Below are positions 46,080-53,967 of a stretch of DNA of 64,000 nucleotides, piece by piece. The translations under genes and the position numbers were made by a program. Numbering within the stretch: the stretch's first letter is position 1; every line of letters starts with the position of its first letter. The notes below the pieces were generated by a model, which was given only the letters and a program-made list of their open reading frames with translations, was not told the origin of the DNA and ran no database searches. This DNA is from Vineibacter terrae (GTDB lineage Bacteria; Pseudomonadota; Alphaproteobacteria; Reyranellales; Reyranellaceae), in contig NZ_VDUZ01000002.1 of the NCBI RefSeq assembly GCF_008039615.1, positions 124,001-188,000 on the forward strand, read 5' to 3'.

Positions 46080-47841
46080 GTCCCGCACCGAGGACACGCC
46101 GGCACCGCCGGCCGACGTCTCTCGGGCCAGCCTGCGCCGCCCCTGGTGGCGACGCTGGGGAACCGGATGGCTGTTTCCGGCGCATCGGCGTGCGGCTGCC
46201 GCCGAGCCGCCGGCAAGCTCGGCATCGTCGCTCCTGCGCCGCCGCCATCGTGGACGCCGCTTCTCGCCGCTGACGCGACGCGTACTGCTGCTCAACATGC
46301 TGCCGATTGCGCTGCTCGCCGCCGGCGTGGTCTTCCTGGGTGACTACGAGGACACGCTGATCGAGGCCGAGCTCGCGGCGCTCACGGTGCATGGCGAGAT
46401 CGTCGCCACAGGCCTGGGCGAGGGCGCCGTGCGCGGCGGCGAGACCACGATCAACAGGCTCGACCGCGATCATGCCAATCAGCTGATGGCGCGACTGACC
46501 GCGCCCATCGGCATCCGCGGCCGGCTGTTCGCCGAAACCGGCGAGATGCTCGGCGACACCCGCACGCTGCGCGACCGCGCCGGCCGCATCACGTCGCAGC
46601 CGCTGCCGCCGCCCAACGCAGCGCCGGCGCAGCGCGGCGTTCTCACGCGCATCAGCGACTGGATCGATGCTCGGCTGCGCGTGGCCCGTTCCGACGGCGA
46701 GTATATCGAGCTGCCCGATCCGGTGGCGCGCGACTATCCCTGGGTGGAGCAGGCGCTGCGGGGCATCAACACACGCACCGCACGGCGCACGCCGGACGGA
46801 CGGCTGATGCTGTCGGTGGCGGTGCCGGTGCAGCGCTACAAGCAGGTGCTGGGCGCATTGATGCTGACGCATGACGATGCCGCCATTGCCGCCCGCATCC
46901 GCCAGGTGCGCCTGGACGTGTTCCGTATCGCCGCCGTGGCGCTGGCGGCCACGGTGCTGCTGTCGCTGTTCCTGGCCAGCACCATCGCAAGGCCGATCCA
47001 GCGGCTGGCGCGCGCGGCGGACCAGATCCGCTTCGCGCGCGAGGGCACGCCGCGCATGCCCAATTTCGGCGCGCGCAACGACGAGATCGGCGATCTCGCC
47101 GACTCGCTGCGCGCCATGACCGACGCCTTGTGGCAGCGCATCGACGCCATCGACACCTTCGCGGCCGACGTGGCGCATGAGCTGAAGAATCCGCTGACGT
47201 CCCTGCGCTCGGCCGTCGAGGTCGCCGCCCGCATCGACGACAAGGAGAAACGCGCCAAGCTGATGGAGATCGTGCTCGACGACGTGAAGCGGTTGGACCG
47301 CCTGATCAGCGACATCGCCGATTCCTCGCGGCTGGATGCCGAGCTGCTGCGCAGCGACCCGCAGATCGTCGATGTCGGCCGGCTGCTGTCATCGATGGCC
47401 GATGCCTACAACGCCACGGCAGCCGCCGAGGTCGGCGTGCGGGTGCAGCTCAACGTGCTGGGCAGCGGGACATTCCTGGCGCTGGGGCATGAGGGACGCT
47501 ACGGCCAGGTGTTCCGCAATATCGTCGACAACGGAATCTCGTTCAGCCCCCAGGGCGGCAACATCTCGATCGGCCTCATGCGCGAGCGCGACCAGGTCGT
47601 GGTGACGATCGACGACCAGGGGTCGGGCATTCCCGACGCCAATCTCGAATCGATCTTCCGCCGCTTCTATTCCGAGCGCCCCAACGCCGAGCAGTTCGGC
47701 AAGCACTCGGGGCTGGGCCTGTCGATCTGCCGGCAGATCGTCGATGCCTATGGCGGCTCCATCGCCGCCGGCAATCTGCGCTTACCCGATGGCCAGGTTC
47801 AGGGCGCGCGCTTCACGCTGCGGCTGCCGATGGCGTCGTAA
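46045..47841 (+). CDS. chvG: Sensor histidine kinase ChvG
   Basis: 598 residues from ATG 46045, inside the chvI end. Parts: Arg-rich cytosolic N-terminus, first membrane helix ([20 protein letters not shown]), a periplasmic sensor domain of about 210 residues, second helix ([19 protein letters not shown]), HAMP, HisKA with His378 ([17 protein letters not shown]) and HATPase ([28 protein letters not shown]). In relatives the periplasmic repressor ExoR blocks ChvG. It would phosphorylate ChvI. The usual downstream hprK and PTS genes are absent here; the next gene is converging. Confidence 0.93.
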   Translation: MELDIDTATGNRSRTEDTPAPPADVSRASLRRPWWRRWGTGWLFPAHRRAAAAEPPASSASSLLRRRHRGRRFSPLTRRVLLLNMLPIALLAAGVVFLGDYEDTLIEAELAALTVHGEIVATGLGEGAVRGGETTINRLDRDHANQLMARLTAPIGIRGRLFAETGEMLGDTRTLRDRAGRITSQPLPPPNAAPAQRGVLTRISDWIDARLRVARSDGEYIELPDPVARDYPWVEQALRGINTRTARRTPDGRLMLSVAVPVQRYKQVLGALMLTHDDAAIAARIRQVRLDVFRIAAVALAATVLLSLFLASTIARPIQRLARAADQIRFAREGTPRMPNFGARNDEIGDLADSLRAMTDALWQRIDAIDTFAADVAHELKNPLTSLRSAVEVAARIDDKEKRAKLMEIVLDDVKRLDRLISDIADSSRLDAELLRSDPQIVDVGRLLSSMADAYNATAAAEVGVRVQLNVLGSGTFLALGHEGRYGQVFRNIVDNGISFSPQGGNISIGLMRERDQVVVTIDDQGSGIPDANLESIFRRFYSERPNAEQFGKHSGLGLSICRQIVDAYGGSIAAGNLRLPDGQVQGARFTLRLPMAS

Positions 47842-47843
47842 TT

Positions 47844-47971
47844 CCTCCCTTCCCCGCTTCGCGGGGAAGGTGCCCGAAGGGCGGATGGGGAGCCGACGTG
47901 GTGCCTGCAACTGAGACCACGTTGGCTCCCCTCCGCCCCTTCGGGGCACCTCCCCAACTGCGTTGGGGAGG
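47844..47971. repeat. Compound palindromic repeat (family C), copy 1
   Basis: About 128 bases. Each side has a small hairpin with GCTTCGC- or CTGCGT-type loop (left TTCCCCGCTTCGCGGGGAA; right CTCCCCAACTGCGTTGGGGAG), and the sides also pair with each other. A central GACGTGGT...ACCACGTTGG element is flanked by GGGGAGCC and GGCTCCCC. It lies between the converging chvG and CoA-transferase genes. A close relative lies at 61283-61413. Confidence 0.88.
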
Positions 47972-47973
47972 AT

Positions 47974-49104
47974 TCACTCCCCGAACACGTCCTTCGTGTT
48001 CTCGCCGAGCGTCGGCGCACGGTGGCGTATCGGCGGACGCTGGCCATCGAACTGCAGCGGCAGGGCGATCAGCGGCACATCCCGCTCCAGGCCGGGCACC
48101 TTCTGCAGCATGCCGACGGCCTGGGTCTGGGGCTCGGCCAGCATCTCGGGCAAGGCGTTAATCGGCGTGCAGGGGATGCCGGCCGCGGCGATCACCTCGA
48201 GCCAGTGGGCGCGCGGCTTGGTCTTCAGCACGCGCTGCATCTCGCCGACCAGCTCCTCGCGCCGATCGACGCGCTGGCGGTTGGTTGCCAGGCTCGGGTC
48301 GCTGGCCCATTCCGGCTTGCCGATCACCGGGCACAGCTTGCGGAACAGGCCGTCATTGCCGGCCGCGACAATGATCGGGCCGTCCGCCGTCTCGAAGCCC
48401 TCGAACACCACAACGCCGCGGCTGCCGGTCGGATGCCGTTCCGGCACCTCGCCGGTGGTCGCGTAGCCGGCATAGGGGTTGGTCCACCACCCGATCGCGG
48501 TTTCCAGCAGCGAGGTATCGACCTTGCGACCACGGCCCGTGTGATGCCGTTCGGCCAGCGCCGCCAGCACGCCGATCGCGGCCCACATGGCGCTGCCGTG
48601 ATCCAGCACCTGCGTGCCCATGCGCATCGGCGGCCCTCCGGGAAAGCCCGACATCATCATCATGCCGGCAAAGGCCTGCACGATAGGCTCGTAGCCGGGA
48701 TCCATCTTCTTGGGACCGCTCGCGCCATAGGCGTTGACCGAGCAGTAGATCAGCCGCGGATTGCGTGCCATCAACGTCTCGGGACCCAGCCCCAGGCCCT
48801 CCAATGTGCCTGGCCGCATGTTCTGCACCAGCACATCGGCCGTATCGACCAGCCGGCGCACCTTCTCGACATCGGCCGGGTCCTTGAGGTCGGCCACCAC
48901 CGATTTCTTGCTGAGGTTGACGGCGTTGAACGACGAGCTGGCCGCGTGCGACAGCACCCTGCCCCAGCCACGCGCGTCATCGCCGCCGTTAGGCTTCTCG
49001 ACCTTGATGACCTCGGCGCCCAGATGCGCCAGGATCTGGGCGCAGAACGGCCCGGCCAGGTTCTGCGCCAGCTCGACGACCTTGATGCCTTCCAACGGCA
49101 GCAT
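47974..49104 (-). CDS. CaiB/BaiF family CoA transferase
   Basis: 376 residues from ATG 49104. Class III CoA-transferase motifs: VVELAQNLAGPFCAQILAHLGAEVIKVE at the start, VLVQNMRPGTLEGLGLGPETLMARNPRLIYCSVNAYG, and the catalytic Asp168 in TQVLDHGSAMWAA. The TTGEVPERHPTGSRG segment is also typical. It moves CoA between carboxylic acids. Its partner acids are not identified. An AEC transporter gene lies 77 bases upstream on the same strand, which would fit uptake of the acid that is then activated. The stop is at the edge of the palindromic repeat. Confidence 0.87.
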   Translation of the reverse strand: MLPLEGIKVVELAQNLAGPFCAQILAHLGAEVIKVEKPNGGDDARGWGRVLSHAASSSFNAVNLSKKSVVADLKDPADVEKVRRLVDTADVLVQNMRPGTLEGLGLGPETLMARNPRLIYCSVNAYGASGPKKMDPGYEPIVQAFAGMMMMSGFPGGPPMRMGTQVLDHGSAMWAAIGVLAALAERHHTGRGRKVDTSLLETAIGWWTNPYAGYATTGEVPERHPTGSRGVVVFEGFETADGPIIVAAGNDGLFRKLCPVIGKPEWASDPSLATNRQRVDRREELVGEMQRVLKTKPRAHWLEVIAAAGIPCTPINALPEMLAEPQTQAVGMLQKVPGLERDVPLIALPLQFDGQRPPIRHRAPTLGENTKDVFGE

Positions 49105-49181
49105 GCGTTTCCTCCGTCTTGCCGGCGTAGGATGCCTCCAATCCGGCAGCCACGCCATGCGAGGGCGCGCAACGCTGATCT

Positions 49182-50075
49182 TCAGGGCAGGACGTAGAGC
49201 AGCAGCGCCGGCAGGCTGATGAAGGAGACCACCGTGGTGATCACGATCATGCCGGCGACGTCGGCCGGCTCGCGCTTGTATTGCAGAGCGAACAGATAGT
49301 TGAAGATCGCCACCGGCATGGCCGACTGGATGATCAGCACGCCGCGCGCGGCACCCGCCAGCCCGAACGCCCAGGCCACGGCGAGCCCGACCGAGAAGCC
49401 ACCCACGAGGCGCAGGGCCGACAGCGCCGCGGCGCGTCCCGGCCGAGTCACCTTCAATGTCGCCAGCGAGACGCCCAGCGACAGGAGCATCAGCGGGATC
49501 AGCATGTTGCCCAGGATCTCGGTGGTGCGGCCGAGCCAGACCGGGGGCCGGTGACCTGTCAGGATGAAGACGAAGGCGAGCGCGATGGCGTAGATGATCG
49601 GCTGGCGCACCAGCTTGCCGATCGCGAAGCTGCCGGCGGCGATGTTGATGCCGACGGTGAACTGCCCCACCGCGCCGACCGCAAACCAGGCGATGCCCAG
49701 CGCCAGCCCCTCGGCGCCGAAGGCCAGGAAGCACAGCGGCAGGCCGACATTGCCGCCGTTGGGAAACATCAGCGCCGGCAGGTATGAATGCGCCGGCAGA
49801 TGCGCCAGGCGCAGCACCACCCAGCCCAGCACGCCCATGGCCACGAAGCAGGCCAGGGTTGCGGCCGCCAGCTGCGCCAGCGCCGCTGCCGACACTTCCA
49901 GCCGCGTCAGGGCGTTGAAGATCAGGCACGGCGCGGCGATGGCCGAAACCAGCGCCGTGGTGATGCCGGGATCGAACGGCCGCCTGAGCCAGCCCCAGAC
50001 GTAGCCGACGCCGGTGCACAGCAGCACGGGCGCGATAATGGCGAAGACCTGCCCCAGGAGCGCAAGCGACTGCAC
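49182..50075 (-). CDS. AEC (auxin efflux carrier) family transporter
   Basis: 297 residues with about ten membrane helices. The halves each contain a characteristic segment: SAIAAPCLIFNALTRLEVS and YLPALMFPNGGNVGLPLCFLAFG in the first, MLIPLMLLSLGVSLATLK and LIIQSAMPVAIFNYLFALQYKRE in the second. Bacterial AEC proteins such as MdcF carry carboxylates like malonate. Its position just upstream of a CoA transferase suggests it imports or exports the organic acid handled by that enzyme. No regulator is adjacent on the same strand except the TetR gene further up. Confidence 0.87.
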   Translation of the reverse strand: MQSLALLGQVFAIIAPVLLCTGVGYVWGWLRRPFDPGITTALVSAIAAPCLIFNALTRLEVSAAALAQLAAATLACFVAMGVLGWVVLRLAHLPAHSYLPALMFPNGGNVGLPLCFLAFGAEGLALGIAWFAVGAVGQFTVGINIAAGSFAIGKLVRQPIIYAIALAFVFILTGHRPPVWLGRTTEILGNMLIPLMLLSLGVSLATLKVTRPGRAAALSALRLVGGFSVGLAVAWAFGLAGAARGVLIIQSAMPVAIFNYLFALQYKREPADVAGMIVITTVVSFISLPALLLYVLP

Positions 50076-50110
50076 GGGCCAAGACTAGCCATGCGGGCGA
50101 CCCGGCGCCA

Positions 50111-50755
50111 TCACTGTTGCGGCAGCAGCCGCTCCAGGTAGTCCATCATGAGGCCATCGGCAGGCTCGCGGAAAATCCGCAGCCGGCCGGTGCCGTCCAT
50201 GACCAGCAAGCCGATGGCGTGCGAGACGCCGTCGACGGTGAGTGCCTGGGCGCGATCGAACCCGGCATCGGCGATGGCGGCGATGATCGCGTCGAAGACG
50301 GTGCGCAGCTGGCCATTGAGGTCGCGGTCCAGGTCGCGGCTCAAGCCCACGGGACGCACGCCGGCGCCGCGCAGAAGATAAAGACCGAGCGACAGCTCGG
50401 CCGGGTGCGCCTTGTAGTAGGCATAGAAGGCCGCCAGGGCGGCCCGCGCCCGATCGATCGGGCGGCGGTGCCGCGCCAGATGCTGCTCTATGAACTGCTT
50501 CAGCGCGATCAACGTCTGCGACAGGATCGCGGCGTAGATCTCCTCCTTGCCGCGGAAATAGGGATAGATCGCCCCCGTCGTGCAGCCGGCCTCGATGGCG
50601 ATCAGCCGGATCGACGCGCCTTCCAGGCCATGAGCCTCGAACACGCGGCGTGCCGCGTCGATCACCAGCTGGCGCTTGATGTCGCGGATCACCCCGAGGC
50701 GATCGCGGACCCTGGGGTCATCGTGCCGGCTGCGCGCCGGCGTCGCCCCTGGCAT
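50111..50755 (-). CDS. TetR/AcrR-family transcriptional regulator
   Basis: 214 residues from ATG 50755. N-terminal helix-turn-helix: KRQLVIDAARRVFEAHGLEGASIRLIAIEAGCTTGAIYPYF...GKEEIYAAI. The ligand-binding half (FIEQHLARHRRPIDRARAALAAFYAYYKAHPAELSLGLY) is of the usual variable kind. It lies 15 bases after the enoyl-CoA hydratase gene on the same strand, so the two are probably one transcript, and the regulator likely represses it via a palindrome found upstream of the hydratase. The inducer may be an acyl-CoA. Confidence 0.85.
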   Translation of the reverse strand: MPGATPARSRHDDPRVRDRLGVIRDIKRQLVIDAARRVFEAHGLEGASIRLIAIEAGCTTGAIYPYFRGKEEIYAAILSQTLIALKQFIEQHLARHRRPIDRARAALAAFYAYYKAHPAELSLGLYLLRGAGVRPVGLSRDLDRDLNGQLRTVFDAIIAAIADAGFDRAQALTVDGVSHAIGLLVMDGTGRLRIFREPADGLMMDYLERLLPQQ

Positions 50756-50769
50756 TGCCACCGCTCTCC

Positions 50770-51627
50770 TTAGCCGACCGGGTTGATCGGCCGGTTGGCT
50801 GTCCAGTCCCAGGTGCCCTGGTCGCGATGGCGCACCGCCTCCTTCCAACCGATCGCCTCCGCCTGCTTCTTGAAGTTCATCCCTTCCGGGGTGTGGCGCG
50901 TGATGCCGTCGAAGATCGTGGCCAGCATCTGGGTGTTCTTGAGCCCCATGGCCTCGATCGCCTGGTTGATCATCAGCTTGTGCATCATGAGCTGGTTGGT
51001 GGGCACGGTCGCCATGCGCTCGGCCAGCGCCTCCACCTCGGCATCCAGCTCGGCCGCCGGCACCGCCTTGAGCACGAGGCCCAGCTTCTCCGCTTCGCGG
51101 CCATCGATCTTGTCGCCGGTGAAGAGCATGCGCTTGGCGCGTTCTGCGCCCAGGCGATAGACCCACATGGCTGTCGTGGGGCAGCCCCACACACGCACCG
51201 GCATGTATCCGATGCGGGCATCCTCGGCCATGACGATCATGTCGCTGCAGAGCGCGATGTCCGAGCCGCCGGCGATCGCATAGCCCTGCACCTTGCAGAT
51301 CACCGGCCGGTAGGAGCGCCACAGGCTCATGAACAGCTCGGTGTTGCGCATCATGAAGGCATAGTCCTTCATCGGATCCCAAGGCATGTCCTGGGTCGCG
51401 GCGTTCGTGCCTTTGGTCTGCGCATAGTGCGTCAGGTCGTAGCCGGCGCAGAACGCCTGCCCGTTCCCTGACAGGATGATCACGTGCACGCCCGGGTCGG
51501 CATTGGCGCGGGCGACGCATTCGGCAAGCTCGCCCGGCAGCTCATCGTCGATCGCATTGAACACTTCGGGCCGGTTCAGGGTGATGCGCCCGATCCGGCC
51601 ATCCTTTTCATAAAGCACCTTCGGCAT
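50770..51627 (-). CDS. Enoyl-CoA hydratase/isomerase (crotonase) family protein
   Basis: 285 residues from ATG 51627. Crotonase features: RITLNRPEVFNAIDDELPGEL, HVIILSGNGQAFCAGYDL (oxyanion-hole residues), PVICKVQGYAIAGGSDIALCSDMIVMAEDARIG and AYKLG-type shapes later (RAKRMLFTGDKIDGREAEKLGLV). The Glu usually found in classical hydratases is replaced by Asp-like or other residues near GCPTTAMWVYRLG, so hydratase activity is not certain; other crotonases do hydrolysis, isomerisation or dehalogenation. The TetR gene follows. A palindrome upstream may be the operator. Confidence 0.86.
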   Translation of the reverse strand: MPKVLYEKDGRIGRITLNRPEVFNAIDDELPGELAECVARANADPGVHVIILSGNGQAFCAGYDLTHYAQTKGTNAATQDMPWDPMKDYAFMMRNTELFMSLWRSYRPVICKVQGYAIAGGSDIALCSDMIVMAEDARIGYMPVRVWGCPTTAMWVYRLGAERAKRMLFTGDKIDGREAEKLGLVLKAVPAAELDAEVEALAERMATVPTNQLMMHKLMINQAIEAMGLKNTQMLATIFDGITRHTPEGMNFKKQAEAIGWKEAVRHRDQGTWDWTANRPINPVG

Positions 51628-51663
51628 GATTTTCCCCGTGCGAATATCGCCTCTACAGAATAA

Positions 51664-51674
51664 TAACGACGTTA
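51664..51674. promoter_or_regulatory. Candidate TetR operator
   Basis: TAACG-A-CGTTA, an 11-base perfect palindrome within an AT-rich patch, lies 37 bases upstream of the enoyl-CoA hydratase start. Position and symmetry fit the binding site of the TetR protein encoded in the same transcript. Flanks are partly AT-rich (AATAATAACG). Confidence 0.5.
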
Positions 51675-51741
51675 CCTTTGGATGCAAGCTGTTGCAGACC
51701 GCCCGGTTTCCAGGGCCTGGCGTCGGTTCCGGGATGGGCTG

Positions 51742-52287
51742 CTACTTCCCTGCCAGCGCCCGCTCGGCCGTCGCAGCGGCGTCGTCGAACTGGGTCTCCA
51801 GCCATGGGTGCACACCGCGCAGGCCGGCGACGACGTCGCGGCCCCAGCGGACGTAGTCCAGGCGGCGTTCGGTCGACCAGTCGGCCGGCGGGCTGGCGGC
51901 GAGGTCGCGCAGGTTCGACGTCTTGTCGGCCAGCTTCAGCATCTTGGCGCGGTCGGTCTTGCCCGGTGCATGCACGACCTGCTGGCGCTTGCGCTCCTGC
52001 TTGGGCAGCGACTTGTCGTCGGTGACCTCGCTCACCAGCGCTGCGATATCCTCGTTGAAGGTCGCCGCCAGCTCGTCCCGCGTCGTCTGGGTATCCTCCA
52101 GAACGTCGTGCAGCAGGCCGGCCGCGACCAGGTTCGCGTCGCGGCCATGCACCGCCACCGCCAGCAGGTGAGCGACCTCGGCCAGGTGGTTGACATAGGG
52201 CTCGGCGTTAGCGCCCTTGCGCCGCTGATGCACATGCTTCTCAGCGGCGAAAGCGAAGGCCCGGGTCAACAGCAGGACCTCGTCCAT
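51742..52287 (-). CDS. MESH1-like HD-domain (p)ppGpp hydrolase
   Basis: 181 residues from ATG 52287, the size of a stand-alone hydrolase without synthetase or regulatory domains. Motifs match MESH1/SpoT HD domains: HQRRKGANAEPYVNHLAEV (His34), GLLHDVLEDTQTT (His60, Asp61), VTDDKSLPKQERKRQQV, and KMLKLADKTSNLRDL (Asp121), which supply the Mn ligands. It would hydrolyse ppGpp to GDP and pyrophosphate; related enzymes also act on NADPH. It is co-directional with, but separated by about 115 bases from, the hydratase operon. It is divergent from the acyl-CoA ligase gene. Confidence 0.85.
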   Translation of the reverse strand: MDEVLLLTRAFAFAAEKHVHQRRKGANAEPYVNHLAEVAHLLAVAVHGRDANLVAAGLLHDVLEDTQTTRDELAATFNEDIAALVSEVTDDKSLPKQERKRQQVVHAPGKTDRAKMLKLADKTSNLRDLAASPPADWSTERRLDYVRWGRDVVAGLRGVHPWLETQFDDAAATAERALAGK

Positions 52288-52423
52288 GATCACGCTCCTC
52301 AAGCGTGGCGCGCAGCGTGCCACGACGCCGGCCGGAGCGCCACACCCCGGACGGCGTAATCCTTGACTTCAATGCTGCCGCATCGACACTCGCGCACCAA
52401 TCGAACCAGTTGGGAGATACGTC

Positions 52424-53965
52424 ATGGATGTCCGCACGCAGATGCGCAGCGCCGCAGGCTACTACGCGCAGCGCGAGGCGATCGTCGCCGGAGGCCGGCG
52501 GCTCACCTTCGCCCAGGCCTGGGAACGCGGCATCCGCCTCGCCAACGGCCTGCTGGCGCTGGGCCTGCAGGCGCAGGACCGCGTCGCGGTGCTGGAGGAC
52601 AACCGGCTCGAATCGGCAGACATGTTCCTGGGCGCCGCCATCGCCAACCTCGTGCGCGTGCCGCTCTATCCGCGCAATGCCCGTGACAGCCACCTGCACA
52701 TGATGGGCCATACCAACTGCCGCGTCCTGGTGGTCGACGAGAAGCACCTGCCCGAGATCGAGGGCCTGCAGGCCGAGCTGCCCGACCTGCAGCACGTGAT
52801 CGTGCGCGACGCCGGCTACGAAGCCTGGCTGGCAAAGCAGTCGGCCGTCGATCCCGACCCCAAGATCGCACCCGACGACAACTTCATCATCCGCCACACC
52901 GGCGGCACGACCGGCAAGAGCAAGGGCGTCGCCTATTCGCACCGCGCCTGGCTCGCCGCCGGCCGCGACTGGTTCTACCTCTATCCGCCGGTCGAGCCGG
53001 GCGACACCGCCCTGCATCTGGGTCCGATCAGCCACGGCTCGGGCTACCTGTTCACGCCGGTGTGGCTGGCTGGCGGCTGCAACGTGATGATGGACCGCTT
53101 CGATCCGGCCGCCGTGCTCGACACCTTCGAGCGCGAGCGCATCGGCTACCTGTTCATGGTGCCGACCATGCTCAACGCCATCAACCGCATCCCCGGCATC
53201 GAGCAGCGCAAGTTCCCCCACCTGAAATGCATGCTGGTGGCGGCGGCGCCGATCGCCGACGACACGGCGATGAAGGCCTACGAGATCTTCGGCAAGGCTA
53301 TGTACCAGGGCTACGGCCAGACCGAGGTGCTGCCGGTGGCGATGATGGGCCCGGCCCAGTGGTTCGCCACGGACGTGCCCGGCTCGACGCCGCTGCGCGC
53401 CTGCGGCCTGCCGCTGCCGTTCGCGCAGCTGCAGATCTGGGACGAGGGCAACAAGCCCGTGCCACCGGGCACGCCCGGCGAGATCGTGGCCAAGACCGAC
53501 GGCCAGATGACGGCGTTCTGGAACGATCCGAAGGCGACGGCCGAGCGCCTCGTCGACGGCTGGGTGAAGACCGGCGACGTCGGCTACCTCGATGCCAACG
53601 GCTATCTCTACATGGTCGACCGGGTCGGCGACATGATCGTGTCGGGCGGCTTCAACATCTACCCGGCCGAGCTCGAGAACACGATCTCGGACCATCCCGA
53701 CGTGATCGAGGTGGCGGTGTTCGGCATCCCGCATGAGCGCTGGGGCGAGACTCCGTGCGCGGTGTGCACCGTGAAGGCCGGCGCCAGCGTGACCGAGGCG
53801 GAGCTGATCCAGCTCTGCGAGGAGCGGCTGGGCAATTACAAGCGGCCAGGCAAGGTCGTGCTGCGGGCCGAGCCGCTGCCCAAGACGCCGGTGGGCAAGA
53901 TCAAGCGCAAGGAGCTGCGCGAGCCGTTCTGGGTCGGCCACGGGCGCCGGGTGGCGGGCAGCTGA
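52424..53965 (+). CDS. AMP-dependent acyl-CoA synthetase/ligase
   Basis: 513 residues. ANL superfamily motifs: P-loop IRHTGGTTGKSKGVAYSH, YQGYGQTEVLPV, TGDVGYLDANGYLYMVDRVGDMIVSGGFNIYPAELE, and the C-terminal TPVGKIKRKELRE with the catalytic Lys. It activates a carboxylic acid as acyl-AMP and then acyl-CoA. The SGGFNIYPAELE wording is that of medium/long-chain or aromatic acid CoA ligases; the exact acid is not predictable. It stands alone between a divergent ppGpp hydrolase and the converging patatin gene, which could supply its fatty acid substrate. Confidence 0.88.
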   Translation: MDVRTQMRSAAGYYAQREAIVAGGRRLTFAQAWERGIRLANGLLALGLQAQDRVAVLEDNRLESADMFLGAAIANLVRVPLYPRNARDSHLHMMGHTNCRVLVVDEKHLPEIEGLQAELPDLQHVIVRDAGYEAWLAKQSAVDPDPKIAPDDNFIIRHTGGTTGKSKGVAYSHRAWLAAGRDWFYLYPPVEPGDTALHLGPISHGSGYLFTPVWLAGGCNVMMDRFDPAAVLDTFERERIGYLFMVPTMLNAINRIPGIEQRKFPHLKCMLVAAAPIADDTAMKAYEIFGKAMYQGYGQTEVLPVAMMGPAQWFATDVPGSTPLRACGLPLPFAQLQIWDEGNKPVPPGTPGEIVAKTDGQMTAFWNDPKATAERLVDGWVKTGDVGYLDANGYLYMVDRVGDMIVSGGFNIYPAELENTISDHPDVIEVAVFGIPHERWGETPCAVCTVKAGASVTEAELIQLCEERLGNYKRPGKVVLRAEPLPKTPVGKIKRKELREPFWVGHGRRVAGS

Positions 53966-53967
53966 TC

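Noticed and set aside
47974-50082. 702-codon minus-strand frame that would fuse the AEC transporter region to the CoA transferase
   Set aside because: Only its last 376 codons match a protein family. The upstream part is an out-of-frame reading of the AEC transporter gene, which is intact in its own frame.
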